DNA of 64,000 bases from Pseudoxanthomonas sp. NC8. Its GTDB lineage: Bacteria > Pseudomonadota > Gammaproteobacteria > Xanthomonadales > Xanthomonadaceae. This document shows, one piece after another, positions 12,825-22,971 of the stretch. Below the pieces are notes generated by a model. That model did not search any database. It was not told the DNA's origin and saw only the letters and a list, made by a program, of their open reading frames with translations. The position numbers and the translations under genes are program-made. The stretch spans positions 1,239,001 to 1,303,000 of the forward strand of contig CP060419.1 in assembly GCA_025232375.1 (NCBI GenBank), in the 5' to 3' direction. Within the stretch, counting starts at the first letter, position 1, and every line of letters begins with the position of its first letter.

Positions 12825-13796
12825 GCCGCCAGGTGCGTCCGGAACGCTTCGGTCATCGATTCGAGCAGGCGCCCGTCCTCGCGCACCACGAAACGCGCGG
12901 CCAGTCCACGCGCGTGCGCGAATTCCAGTCCCGCCCTGCCGCCCATCACGGTCAGTGCCGTGGCCCAGGCGTCGGCGTGCATCGCATCGGCGGCAAGCAC
13001 GGTGACCGACGCGGCCGCATCCGCCACCGGCGCGCCGGTGCGCGGGTCGATGGTGTGCGCATAGCGATGCCCGTCCTGTTCGAAGCGATGCCAACGGTCA
13101 CCGGATGTCGCGACGGCGGCATCGTCCACGCGCAGCACCCGCGGCGGCAGTTCGTCGAGCTGCGCGCGCCCGTCCGCCGCCGACTCGACCAGCACCCGCC
13201 AGGCGTTCGCCGTCGGGCTTGCGGCCGTAGCCGCGGATCTCGCCACCGACTTCCACCAGCGCAGCGGCGATGCTGCGTCCGCGCAGGTGCGCCGCGACCA
13301 GGTCGGCGCCGAAACCCTTGGCGATCGCCGACAGGTCCAGCTGCAGGCCGCCGGGTTGCAGCAGTTCGCGTCCCTCGTCGCGGCGTTCGATCCGCGTCCA
13401 GCCACTGCGGGCGCGGGCGCTCTCGATATCGTGTGCGGTGGGCACGCGACGCGCCGTGCCGGCGCTGCCGAAGCCCCACAGGTCCACCAGCGGGCCGAGG
13501 GTCGGGTCGAACGCGCCGTCGCTGGCCTGGGCGACGGCGGTCGCGCAGTCCAGCACGCGTGCGAATTCCGCGGGCAAGCGCAGCCAGGTGCCCGCCGGCG
13601 CATGGGCGTAGCGGCTGATGTCGGAGGCCGGGTCCCACGTGCTCATCTGCGCCACCACCAGGTCCAGCGCTTGCTGGATCCCGGCGTGCAGCACATGCAG
13701 GTCCGTGCCGGAGCGCGCGGACATGCGCACGCTCCAGCGCGTTCCCATGCTTTCGCCGCCGAGGCTGGCGAGGCCGCCGCCAGTGGCCTGTTCCAT
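12821..13796 (-). CDS. apbE: FAD:protein FMN transferase ApbE (frameshifted)
   Basis: About 325 aa. Covalently attaches FMN to Thr/Ser of extracytosolic flavoproteins, using FAD and Mg2+. The hallmark motifs are present: GGESMGTRWSV at the start, STWDPASDISRY, DGAFDPTLGPLVDLWGFG, LDLSAIAKGFGADLV, EVGGEIRGYGRK, and the active-site HTIDPRTGAPV, with DAWATALTVMG near the end. The ATG is at 13794-13796. One break near 13200 (within CCAGGCGTTCG). No cleavable signal is obvious at this start, which is odd for a periplasmic enzyme; a lipoprotein signal might lie upstream in another frame. Target flavoproteins should be close by. Confidence 0.9.
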
Positions 13797-13813
13797 GTCC
13801 GCCCCTGACAGGT

Positions 13814-14719
13814 TTACTGCGGCAGCACTTCCAGCGTGGCCACGTAGCTCAGGCGGCGGCGCTGCCCGGCCTGCGGCGAGCTGGTCTTGCCGTCGCTCGT
13901 GGAGGCTTCCAGCCAGTACATGCCCGGTTCCGGTAAGGTGACGGTGAAGCTGCCGTCGGCGGCGGTCTTGCGCGTGATCTCCTGCTGCGCGTTGCGGTAG
14001 CGGGTGGCGCCGCGCACGATTTCGATCTCCAGGCCGGCGGCGGGCTGGCCGTCGATGACCAGCTTGAACGTGGCTTCCTCGCCGGCGAACAGGTCGTTGG
14101 GATGGGTGACAGGCACCAGCTCCAGGCCCTTGCCGCTGGCGGTGACGCTGCTGGTCGCACCCTTGGTGACGAAGGTCTCCACCCGGCCGATGCTCTCGGT
14201 GACCTGCACGTTCTTCGCGTCCTTCGGGATCCGGGTCGCGAGGTCTTCCGGCGTGGCGTTGCGCAGGAAGCCACCGCGTCCACCGCCAGGCGCCGCTGGG
14301 CCCGCCAGGCCCGCCAGGCCCGCCCATGCCGCCGGGGGCGCCGGCTTGTCCTTGGCCGCCTTGGCGGCGGCCAGGCTTTCGGCCGTATCCCAGCGCGCGG
14401 ACAGGCCGGCGTTGACGTTGGCGATGCGGTAGGTGCCGTCCTGCTCCAGTTGCACGTCGAACACGCTGCGGTACTTGCCGGTGACCGGGTTCTGCGGCTG
14501 CAGCGTGCTGCCGTCCGGCGCGGTCACGACGAGGTTGTCCAGGCGCATCGGCACGTGGTCCGGGTAATACAGCTGGTTGGACACCGCCGCATCGACGGTG
14601 ACCCAGGCCTCCTTGCCGGCGACGACGGTCGACGACGGCAGCAGCCACTGCTTGTGGGCCAGCAACGGGAACGAAGCCGCGCCGGCAACCAGCGCGACGA
14701 GGATCAGGGAACGCTTCAT
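13814..14719 (-). CDS. secreted DUF4198 domain protein with Gly/Pro-rich insert
   Basis: About 301 aa with signal peptide MKRSLILVALVAGAASFPLLA followed by the family HKQWLLPSST start. DUF4198 proteins (CbiK/NikK-like) are periplasmic, and their HxxWxxP N-terminus has been linked to metal handling. A collagen-like AWAGLAGLAGPAAPGGGRGG segment sits at about residues 130-150. The C-terminal half is an Ig-like domain (GEEATFKLVIDGQPAAGLEIEIVRG, YWLEAS). The frame is open, and runs on upstream into the DUF2271 gene in this sequence (see findings). The start is the ATG at 14717-14719, preceded by an AGGTCC-type site. Confidence 0.85.
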   Translation of the reverse strand: MKRSLILVALVAGAASFPLLAHKQWLLPSSTVVAGKEAWVTVDAAVSNQLYYPDHVPMRLDNLVVTAPDGSTLQPQNPVTGKYRSVFDVQLEQDGTYRIANVNAGLSARWDTAESLAAAKAAKDKPAPPAAWAGLAGLAGPAAPGGGRGGFLRNATPEDLATRIPKDAKNVQVTESIGRVETFVTKGATSSVTASGKGLELVPVTHPNDLFAGEEATFKLVIDGQPAAGLEIEIVRGATRYRNAQQEITRKTAADGSFTVTLPEPGMYWLEASTSDGKTSSPQAGQRRRLSYVATLEVLPQ

Positions 14720-14789
14720 ATGGACCTCCGGGGGTGTCCGCAGCGGATGCGGAGGAAATCGGATAGCGGGACGGGATTCGGTGCTGGAT

Positions 14790-15304
14790 TCAGGGCTTGA
14801 CCATGGGGTCACCGCGCCGAGTTCGGAGCTGCCCTGCGCGCTGCCGGCCTGCGCGGTCTTCGCCGGCCACGAGAAGGGAATCTTCACCAGCTCGCGGCCG
14901 CCGACCTCGCGCACGGCCTCGACCACCAGGGTGTAGTCGCCCGGTGCGAGACCCTTGAGTTGCGGCTGCGTGCCGGTGATGTCGAGCACATGTCTGCCAA
15001 CCGGCTTGGTCGGGCCGGTGATGCCGTCCACGGGCACCTGCAGGGTGCGGCCGGACTTGCGCCACCACTGGCGCAGGTCGGGAAGCCACTTGGTGCCGTG
15101 GCCTTCGGCGGTGTCCTTCATCTGGTACCAGACCGCGAGGTTGGCCGCGACCTTCTGGTCGGCGCCCTCGAGCCAGATCGCCACGTAGGGGCGGTGGTAC
15201 TCGGCCACGTTGAGCTTGGGGATCTCGACGTTGATCTCGAGCTCGGCCGCGTAGGCCGGCAGCGTCAGCAGGCCGCTGACCGCGATGAACAGCTTGGCGC
15301 GCAT
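14790..15304 (-). CDS. periplasmic DUF2271 domain protein (C-terminal shift)
   Basis: About 170 aa: signal peptide MRAKLFIAVSGLLTLPAYA, then a beta-rich domain with EINVEIPKLNVAEYHRPYVAIW, KVAANLAVWYQM, TKWLPDLRQWWRKSGR and PGDYTLVVEAVREVGGRELVKIPF, the DUF2271 pattern. DUF2271 genes regularly sit beside PepSY, DUF4198 and ApbE genes. The stop assigned here (14790-14792) is reached after a shift at about 14797, where CCCCATGGTC probably stands for CCCTGGTC, giving a C-terminus VTLVKP. Without that repair the frame continues into the next gene. Confidence 0.85.
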
Positions 15305-15317
15305 GGAACGGACCTCG

Positions 15318-15965
15318 TCAGTGGATGAAAAGCAGGGTGAGCAGCACCGGCACGACCAGCCCCAGGCCGACCAGCGGTAAGGTCAGGCGGCGTTGCCGCG
15401 CATGCAGGTGCAGGAGGAACAGCCCGCTGATGCAGAACACCAGGCAGGCAATGGCGAAGACGTCGATGAACCAGCCCCACGCCGGGCCCGCGTTGCGGCC
15501 TTTGTGCAGGTCGTTGAAATAAGACACCCAACCCCGGCCGGTGCGCTCGAATTCCACCGCACCGCTTTGGCGGTCGATGCTCAGCCAGGCGTCGGCGCCG
15601 GGCGAAGGCATCGACACGTACGCTTCCTCGGGCGACCACTCCGCAGGACGGCGGCCAAGCGATATCTGCAGCGCCTCGCCCAGTAAGGCGGCCACGTCCG
15701 CCGGCAGCGGCGCGTTGCCCTCTTCGGGTTCCGTGGTAAGGCGTGCGAGCAGGGTCGCCGGCAGCTCGGCGGTGCGGTTCTCGACCTGCGGCTGCGCTTC
15801 GATCTTCGCCGCGTGGTTGAGGGTGATCCCGGTCGCCGTGAACAGCAGCATCCCGATAAGGCAGACCGCCGAACTGATCCAGTGCCACTGGTGCAGCTGG
15901 CGCAGCCAGAAGCCGCGACGCTGCTGCGCGGAAACCGGATCGTGGCGGGTGTCTGCAGGCTTCAC
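15318..15965 (-). CDS. PepSY-associated transmembrane protein
   Basis: 215 aa from the GTG at 15963-15965, frame intact. [37 protein letters not shown] is the first PepSY_TM helix, with His residues typical of heme or metal coordination. A periplasmic PepSY-like domain follows ([34 protein letters not shown]), then [31 protein letters not shown] and a last helix ending LLTLLFIH. Such proteins carry electrons across the inner membrane in siderophore-iron reduction systems; here it lies between the dioxygenase and DUF2271 genes. The start codon is uncertain. Confidence 0.85.
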   Translation of the reverse strand: MKPADTRHDPVSAQQRRGFWLRQLHQWHWISSAVCLIGMLLFTATGITLNHAAKIEAQPQVENRTAELPATLLARLTTEPEEGNAPLPADVAALLGEALQISLGRRPAEWSPEEAYVSMPSPGADAWLSIDRQSGAVEFERTGRGWVSYFNDLHKGRNAGPAWGWFIDVFAIACLVFCISGLFLLHLHARQRRLTLPLVGLGLVVPVLLTLLFIH

Positions 15966-16101
15966 GGAAAATGGGCGAGGGTTGTGCCGGGGGACCGCCG
16001 GACGATCGGGAGGGTGTCCGCGGGCGGCGGACACGGCATGGCAAACGTGCGGCCGGGCGTCCGGTTGACCGCATCGGCGCGACGGCGTGGCCGCGGCGTG
16101 C

Positions 16102-16788
16102 TCAGACTTCGGCCCATTGCCGCAGCAGGTTGTGGTAGATGCCGGTGAGGCGCAGCACCGCGGTGGAATCGGCGCCGCCGGTACGCAACGCCTCGATCGC
16201 CATGTCCATCTCGAACAGCATGCGGCGGTTGCCTTCGTCTCGGACCATGCTCTGCACCCAGAAGAACGACGCCAGCCGCGCACCGCGGGTCACGGGCGCC
16301 ACCCGGTGCAGGCTGCTGGACGGGTACAGGATCATGTCGCCCGCCGGCAGCTTGACCTCGTGTTCGCCATAGGTGTCGCTGACCACCAGTTCGCCACCGT
16401 CGTACTCATCCGGGTCGCACAGGAACAGGGTGCAGGACAGGTCCGACCTCACGTGGCCGCGCGCCTTACCGGCGCCATTGGCCATCACCGCACCGTCCAC
16501 GTGGAAACCGTAGTGGCCACCGCCCTCGTAGCGGTTGAAGCGCGGCGGCAGCACGCGCAGGGGAAGCGCGGCGGAAAAGTACAGTGCATTGCGTTCCAGC
16601 GCCGCCAGCACGCGCTGGCCCAGCTCGGCCTTGAGCGGCGATGCCTCCGCGAGCTGCAGGTTCCGCTTCACCGTCGCGCCCTGTGCGCCGACCGTTTCGC
16701 GGCCGTCAGTCCATTCGGCGCCGTCGAGCGCCGTGCGGATCCGCCCGACTTCCTCGGCCGCCAGTACCTGTGGGATGTGCAACAGCAT
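16102..16788 (-). CDS. piuC: Fe(II)/2-oxoglutarate dioxygenase PiuC/YbiX
   Basis: Intact 228-aa frame, standard length for PKHD-type hydroxylases. The facial triad is His96-x-Asp98 (GFHVDGAV) and His161 ([10 protein letters not shown]), with Arg171 as the likely 2-oxoglutarate ligand. In Pseudomonas and E. coli this gene is Fur/iron regulated and pairs with the TonB siderophore receptor PiuA or Fiu, as here (receptor ends 48 nt upstream). The substrate of the hydroxylation is not known. The ATG at 16786-16788 has AAGGAGCC upstream (antisense GGCTCCTT). Confidence 0.93.
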   Translation of the reverse strand: MLLHIPQVLAAEEVGRIRTALDGAEWTDGRETVGAQGATVKRNLQLAEASPLKAELGQRVLAALERNALYFSAALPLRVLPPRFNRYEGGGHYGFHVDGAVMANGAGKARGHVRSDLSCTLFLCDPDEYDGGELVVSDTYGEHEVKLPAGDMILYPSSSLHRVAPVTRGARLASFFWVQSMVRDEGNRRMLFEMDMAIEALRTGGADSTAVLRLTGIYHNLLRQWAEV

Positions 16789-16835
16789 GGCTTGGCTCCT
16801 TGGCCGGGGTCGTGGTGAACCCCGGCCGACGCCAC

Positions 16836-19101
16836 TCAGAAGCGGAACTCGCCGGTCAGCAGGAACGTGCGCGGGGCGCCCGGAGTGTAGCGGTACCCGC
16901 TCTTGTTGATCGCCGCCACGTACTGCTTGTCGAACACGTTGTAGGCGTTCAGGCGCAAGGTGAAGCTGTCGCTGAACGGATAGGAGACGACCGCGTCCCA
17001 GACGGTGTAGGACTTGACCGCCTTGGGCGTGCCGGCGGCGCTGTCGGTGCCGCGGTGCATCTCGCCGGAGTAGCGCGCCCCGCCACCGATCATAAGGCCG
17101 AACGGCAGGCGGTAGCTGGTCCAGCTGGTGAAGGCCTGTTCCGGGGTGTAGGTCAGGTTGTAGGTGCCGTCGGCGGTGACCAGCGCGCCGTTGAGCACGC
17201 GCGTCTGCATGCGGGCGTAGCCGGCCGAGAGGGACCAGTTGTCGGTGATGTTGCCCACCGTCGACACCTCCACGCCCTTGACCCGCTTCCTGCCGTCCTT
17301 AAATAGCCGTCGGCGGCGTTGCCGGTGATCTCGTTGGTCACGTCGGTCTGGAAGATCGCCACGTCCAGCGCCAGCGCGCCATCGGCCAGCGCCCACTTGG
17401 TGCCCGCCTCGATCGTCTCGGCCTTCTGCGGGTCCATGTTCGGGTTGTTGGCGTTGTTGGCTGCGCTGCTCAGCTGGAAGTTGCTGCCACCCGGCGGCTG
17501 CTGCGAGACCGCGTAGTCGGCGTAGATGCTGACCGCCTTACCGACCTTGTAGACGGCGCCGAGCTTCCAGTTGAACAGCGTGTCCGAGTCTTCCAGGTCG
17601 GTGACCACGCCGGCGGCGGAGAGGGCGTCGTATTCGGTCTGGTAGTGGTCGATCCGCACGCCACCGACGACCAGCAGCGAGGGGCCGAACTTCAGGGTGT
17701 CGAACGCGTAGGCCGACACGGTGTCGGTGCGGCCACGGCTGTCGGCGCCGTTGTGCGCCCAGGTCAGGCCATCGACGTTCCAGTCGGGGTCGTAGAGGTT
17801 GGCGTTCGGCCAGCTGCTGCCGCCGGTGACGCCGACGCCGGCGTTCTCCTGCTGCTCGCGGGTGAACTCCACGCCGGTGCTGAGGCTGTGCCCGACCGCG
17901 CCGGTGGCGAAGTCCATCCGCAGGTTCAGCTGGTCGGCCAAGGATGGTGTTTTCCTGGTCCTTGAAGGTCGGGTTGCTGCGCCGGATGGCGTAGGTGGAG
18001 AGGTCGTTGACGTCGGTGTAGACCGTGTTCGTGCCGGAGGTCATGAACGCGGTGAGCATGTAGTCCCGGTGGTCCGGCCCCAGCGCGCGATGTTGCTCAG
18101 CACCACGGACTCGGAGAACGAATGCTCGACGCGGAACGTGGCCATTTCCACCGTGACCTCGTCGCGGTCGTGGCGGTGCCGTAGAAGTTCCCGGGGTCGA
18201 CCGGATGACCCACCAGCGCGGCCTGGCGCGGCTGCGGCTCCCAGCCCGGCAGGCCGATGGTCGGGACGAACCCGTCCGGCACGTTGTCCTGTTCCATGTA
18301 GAGCAGGTTGAGGTAGTAGCGGGTGTTGGAATCTATAGGCCGAAGGCGAGCGAGGGGCCAGGGCCCAGCGGCTGTTGTTGACGTGGTCGCGGCCGGGCAC
18401 GTCGCTGTCCTGCCACATCGCATTCAACCGCAACGCGCTGCCGGCGCCTAGCTGCTGGTTCCAGTCCGCGGTGGCGCGCGCGCAGCCCTCGGTGCCGGCG
18501 GAGACCATCGCGCTGGTGAAATCGGTAAGGCCGGCCTGCTTGCTGACCAGGTTGATGGCGCCGCTGGGCGAGGTGCGGCCGTTGTCGGTGCCGGCCGGAC
18601 CCTTGATCACTTCGACCTTGGTCGATGTTGAACACGTCGCGCGAGATGGCGCCCACGTCGCGGATGCCGTCGACGAAGATGCTCGAGGAGCTGTCGAAAC
18701 CGCGCATGTAGACGGTGTCGCCGGTGGCGGTGTTGCCGTTCTCGCCGGCGTAGAAGGTGCCCACGCCGGGGCTGTTGCGCAGCGCCTCGGTCAGCGTGCT
18801 GGCGCCCTGCTGGTTGAACAGGTCGCTGGTGATGACCTGGATGGTCTGCGGGGTGTCCTGCAGCGACTGGGTGAACTTCGGCGATGCCACCCGTTCGGCC
18901 CGGTAGCCCGCCACGCCCTTGACCTCCAGTCCGTCGAGCGTGGTGGCGCTGCTCGTGCCCGCCTTGGCGCTGTCAGCGGCGTCGGATGCCTCGATCGCCA
19001 CGGCGGGCGCTGCAGGTCAGGCCGGTGAGTAGGGTGGCGGTGGTAAGGCCGGGCTGGAGGCGCGGCGTGGCGGCGTGCTTGCGGGTACGGATGTGGCTCA
19101 T
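16836..19101 (-). CDS. TonB-dependent siderophore receptor, Fiu/PiuA-like (several frameshifts)
   Basis: About 755 aa once repaired. Start ATG 19099-19101 ([14 protein letters not shown]), a signal sequence, then plug domain features: [55 protein letters not shown], and [11 protein letters not shown]. The beta barrel ends in the canonical aromatic FRF at the C-terminus (LLTGEFRF). Breaks at about 18990, 18622, 18337, 18170, 18067, 17941 and 17300 lie mostly at CCTGG/CCAGG positions (for instance GACCAAGGTCG for GACCAGGTCG). Next to piuC and behind a Fur-like box, so it is most likely a catecholate-type iron receptor; the exact ligand is not readable. Confidence 0.88.
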
Positions 19102-19192
19102 GTGTGGGGCGGTCCGGTCGCTGGGGCGCGGCCGGGTGGGCGGGCGGCTTCGCCACGCGCCCGCCGGGCAGCATTCGGGAGCCGCCAATGCT

Positions 19193-19211
19193 AATGAGAC
19201 CGATTCTTATT
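19193..19211 (-). promoter_or_regulatory. Fur-box-like operator upstream of the siderophore receptor
   Basis: AATGAGACCGATTCTTATT is an imperfect 19-bp palindrome: six of the seven outer pairs match and one more is a G.T wobble. It resembles the Fur consensus and sits about 92 nt before the receptor ATG, in an AT-rich patch of an otherwise very GC-rich sequence. Iron repression is inferred, in agreement with the genes it precedes. Confidence 0.6.
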
Positions 19212-19250
19212 TGCAACAGGGCGGAGTGTGGCCGCCGCCTCGCGGGTACG

Positions 19251-19584
19251 TCAGCCGCGGTCGTCGCGTGTCCAGATTCCGCCGTGTTCGAGCTTGACCG
19301 GGAATTTCGGCACCGGCGAGTAGGCCGGCGCGCAGAGCGCACGACCGTCGCGGATGTCGAAGCGTGCGCCGTGCAGGACGCATTCGACGCTGCCTTCGGC
19401 GGGGTCGATCGCGCCGGAGGAAAGTTCGAAGTCCTCGTGGCTGCAGCGGTCTTCTTGGGGCGTAGAGCTCGCCATCCAGGTTGACCACGAGGATCGGCGT
19501 GCCGGTGACCTCGTCGAATACGGGCTTCATTTCGCCGGCGAGCAGTTCACCGGCCGCGCAGACGAACGTCCAGGCCTCGCTCAC
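19251..19584 (-). CDS. Rieske [2Fe-2S] ferredoxin-like protein of the suf operon (frameshifted)
   Basis: About 110 aa. The Rieske motif pairs are clear: CSHEDFELSSG for the first Cys-x-His, and CVLHGARFDIRDG for Cys-x2-His. WTFVCAAGELLAGEMKPV at the N-terminus matches the ferredoxin component of ring-hydroxylating oxygenases, but no oxygenase genes are near. The GTG start (19582-19584) overlaps the GNAT stop, so it belongs to the suf transcript; it may carry or exchange a cluster. One break at about 19460 in CTTGGGGCG. Confidence 0.85.
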
Positions 19585-20123
19585 GACGGGATACCCGCGC
19601 GCAATGCCTTTTCCAGGACCTCGAAGCGCAGGTCGTCGCGCAGCGGAATGCCGTAGCGCTCGTCGCCGTACGGGAACGGCTTGCGGATGCCGGTGCGGAC
19701 GTAGCCGCGGCGCTGGTAGAAGGCGATCAGTTCGTCGCGGACATCGATCACGGTCATGCGCATGACCGGAAGGTGCCATTCCTCGCGGGCGATGCGTTCG
19801 GCTTCGGCCAGCACGGCCTTGCCCACGCCACCGCCTTGCAGGTCCGGGCGCACCGAGAACATGCCGAAGTAGCCGGCGCCGTCTTCTTCGGCCACGTGCG
19901 CGCAGGCCAGCAGCGTGCCGTCGCGCTCGGCGAGCAGGACCCGGCTGCGTGGCCTTGCGATGTCCTCGCCGAGCACGTCAGGGTCGATGCGCTGGCCGTC
20001 GAGCATGTCGGCCTCGGTGGTCCAGCCGGCGCGGCTGGCGTCGCCGCGGTAGGCGGACGTGACCAGTGCCACGAGGGCGGGGATGTCGGCGGGAGTGGCG
20101 GGGCGGAAGGTCAGCGGGGCCAT
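19581..20123 (-). CDS. GNAT family N-acetyltransferase
   Basis: 180 aa from ATG 20121-20123 (MAPLTFRPATPADIPALVALV), frame intact. The GNAT acetyl-CoA signature RPDLQGGGVGKAVLAEAER (motif A) is at about residue 103, and RRGYVRTG at the usual motif B position. The C-terminus YGIPLRDDLRFEVLEKAL is a conserved feature of xanthomonad neighbours of sufS. Substrate unknown. The stop overlaps the Rieske GTG (GTGA), so the two are translationally coupled. Confidence 0.88.
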   Translation of the reverse strand: MAPLTFRPATPADIPALVALVTSAYRGDASRAGWTTEADMLDGQRIDPDVLGEDIARPRSRVLLAERDGTLLACAHVAEEDGAGYFGMFSVRPDLQGGGVGKAVLAEAERIAREEWHLPVMRMTVIDVRDELIAFYQRRGYVRTGIRKPFPYGDERYGIPLRDDLRFEVLEKALRAGIPS

Positions 20124-20355
20124 CGGATCGGTGCTGCGCGGGCGGGTGAGGGGAATACGGAAAGGGCGAGAATCAGCAGGACCAGCAGCACGCCGATCCC
20201 GGCGAACCATTTCAACAGGCGGCCGGCGCTGCCCTCGATCGATCCGGTGCCGTCGTTGATCGTTCGAACCGGGCCAGCGTCTGCTGGTCGGGGGCCATGT
20301 GTTCGCGCCGGTTGTCGCGGATCCCGCGCAACGGCGCGCCGATCCCGTCCTGCAT
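20111..20355 (-). CDS. small single-pass membrane protein (putative, frameshifted)
   Basis: Between sufS and the GNAT gene, one frame gives MAPDQQTLARFER from ATG 20298 (an in-frame ATG also at 20355, MQDGIGAPLRG). Shifting by one base near 20262 continues as TINDGTGSIEGSAGRLLKWF followed by a hydrophobic AGIGVLLVLLILALSVF helix. This would be a protein of roughly 60 to 80 aa with one C-terminal transmembrane helix. Its end overlaps the GNAT start. No family recognised. Confidence 0.45.
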
Positions 20356-20383
20356 GGCGGCCCGGTCCGTGTGGATGGGGAGA

Positions 20384-21651
20384 CTAGCAGAGCAGCCTTC
20401 GGGTCTTTTCCAGGGCCGCGGCGAAGCGCTCGATCTCGTCATGCGTGTTGTAGAAGGCAAGCGAGGCGCGCAGCGTCGCGGCGACACCGAAATACTGCAG
20501 CAGGGGGTGGGCGCAGTGCTGGCCGGAGCGCACGGCCACGCCCTCCAGGTCGAGCAGGGTGGCGAGATCGTGGGCGTGGGCGCCCTCGACCAGGAACGAG
20601 ATCACCGCGGCCTTGCCCGGCGCGGTGCCGAAGATGCGCAGGCCGGGGATCGCCCGCAGTGCCTCGGTGGCGTGGGCCAGCAACTCTGCTTCGCGAGCGG
20701 CGATCGCGTCCATGCCGACCGAATCCAGGTAGTCGACCGCCGCGCCCAGGCCGACGAAGCCGGCGATGTTCGGCGTGCCCGCTTCGAAGCGGTGCGGCGG
20801 GTCGTTGAACACCGTGCCGTCGAAGCTCACTTCCTTGATCATCTCGCCGCCGCCGATGAACGGCGGCATCGCCTGCAGGTGCTCGCGCCGGGCCCACAGC
20901 GCGCCAGTACCGGTCGGGCCGCACATCTTGTGCCCAGTGATCGCGTAGAAATCGCAGCCGATCGCGGCCACGTCCAGCTTCAGGTGCGGTGCGGCCTGCG
21001 ATCCGTCGACGAGGGTGACGATGCCGCGGCGGCGCGCTTCGCGGCAGATCTCGCGCACCGGGTTGACCGTGCCCAGCACGTTGGAGACATGCGCGACCGC
21101 CAGCAGCTTCACGTCCGGCGTCATCGCCCTGTGCAGGCCGTCCAGGTCAGGCTGCCGTCGGGCAGGATCTCGGCGACCCTGATCGTGGCGCCGGTGCGCT
21201 GGGCGACCAGCTGCCAGGGCACGATGTTGGCGTGGTGCTCCATCCGCGACACCAGGATCGTGTCGCCGGCCTTGAGCTGCGGCAGCGCCCACGAATACGC
21301 GACCAGGTTGATCGCGAAGGTGGTTCCGCTGCACAGCACCAGGTCGTCGGCGCGGACGTTGAGGAAGCGGGCGAGCTTGCCGCGCGCACCCTCGTAGGCC
21401 TCGGTCGCCTCGCTGCCAAGCGCATGCACCGCGCGGCTGACATTGGCGTTCTGGCGGCGGTAGAACTCGTCTTGCGAGGCGATCACCGGCAGCGGCTTCT
21501 GCCCGGTGTTGGCGTTGTCGAAATACACCAGCGGCTTGCCGTGCACCTCGCGCATCAGCAGCGGGAAGTCGGCGCGAACGCGTGCCCAGTCGACGCCGCC
21601 CTCATGGTTGGCCAGCGCGGCATCGTGCACGGCGGTCGACTGCAGGTTCAT
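20384..21651 (-). CDS. sufS: cysteine desulfurase SufS (frameshifted)
   Basis: PLP-dependent desulfurase that removes sulfur from cysteine for SUF cluster assembly, about 422 aa. Motifs: HGKPLVYFDNANTGQKP at the start, SRMEHHANIVPWQLV, VDGSQAAPHLKLDV, ITGHKMCGPTGTG with the PLP Lys, and the active-site Cys loop SGQHCAHPLLQYFGV. ATG 21649-21651 overlaps the sufD stop (ATGA). One break at about 21142, where AGCCTGACCTGG should be AGCCTGGACCTGG, again a CCTGG site. No sufE gene is present in the window. Confidence 0.93.
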
Positions 21652-22971
21652 GCCGATGCCCCGTCGATGGAAGGATCAGTACCCAGCGAAGCGGCCAGCG
21701 CCGCATCCAGCCGCCCCAGCAGGAACTGTCGCAGGCCGTCGTCCTCGAGTGCCAGCAGCGGCTGGCGGCAGAACGCCACGGTCAGCAGGCGCCGTGCCTG
21801 CGCCTCGGGAATGCCGCGCGAGCGCAGGTAGAACAGGGACTGGGCATCCAGCTGGCCGACCGTGGCGCCGTGCGCGGCCTTGACCTCGTCGGCGTCGATC
21901 ACCAGGACCGGCTGGCTGTCGATCTCGGCATCTGCCGACAGCAGCAGGTTCTTGTTCGACAGCGCAGCGTCGGTGCCGTCGGCCCCGGAGCGGATGTGGA
22001 TGCCGCCATGGAACACGACCTTGCTGCGGCCATCGGCGATCCCGCGCCAGACCAGCTCGCAGGCGGTGTCGCGCGCGATGTGCTCGATGCCCAGGCGGGT
22101 GTCGACATGGCGACGGCCGTCGCCCAGCAGCACGCCGTTGGCGGTCAGTCGCGCACCGTCGCCTTCCAGGCGCACGTTGAGTTCGTTGCGGCTCAGTGCC
22201 GCGCCCAGCTCCAGGTCGAAGCGCTGGTACTGCGCCTCGCGCGCCAGCACCGCGTCGGTGCGGGCGAAACGGGTCGCACGCACGGCGTCGGACTGGATGC
22301 GGGCGTGGCGGACCACGGTGCGCTGGCCAGGTGCAGGTGCAGCACCTCGTTGGCCAGGGTGTGCATGGTCGGCAGCGCCGAGCTGGTGCTCCACGATGTC
22401 CAGCCGGGCGTCGTTGCGCACGTCGATGAAGTGGCGCAGGTGCCAGGCGCGGTCGCCGGCCTGTGGCGTGCCGATGAAGACCAGGGTGCACGGGCGCATC
22501 GACCTGCACGCCGGCATCCACGCGCAGGACCACGCCTTCGTCGGCCAGCGCGGCATTGGCGCGGGCGAAGACCTCGCTGCGCTGGTCGTAGCGGTGCAGG
22601 ATGAAGTTGACGTCGCGCGGCTCACCGGCGAGTAAGGGTGCGGGACAGCGGTTCGAGTGCGACCCCATCCGGCAGGCCGGCCATGTCGCTGTGCGCGGGC
22701 TGGTGGCGTCCGTTGACGAAGACCAGGCGCGGGGCCGGGATGCCATCGAGCACGCGGGCATCGATCGCCGGCGGAACGATGTCGGCCGCGGCGAACACGC
22801 GGCGTTCGAGCGTGCGCAGCGGCGTGTACCTCCACGCTTCCTCGCGCGGGCCGGGCAGGCCGTCGGCGAGCAGCGCGTCCAGCGCCTGTCGGCGCCCGTC
22901 CCCCAGCTGCTGCGCGTCGGCGTCCGGCAACGCGGCGAACGCATCGCGGAACGAGTCGAGCAAAGCGCCCA

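Noticed and set aside
19251..19584. Rieske protein as part of an aromatic dioxygenase cluster
   Set aside because: No terminal oxygenase or reductase genes are near; overlapping starts place it in the suf transcript.
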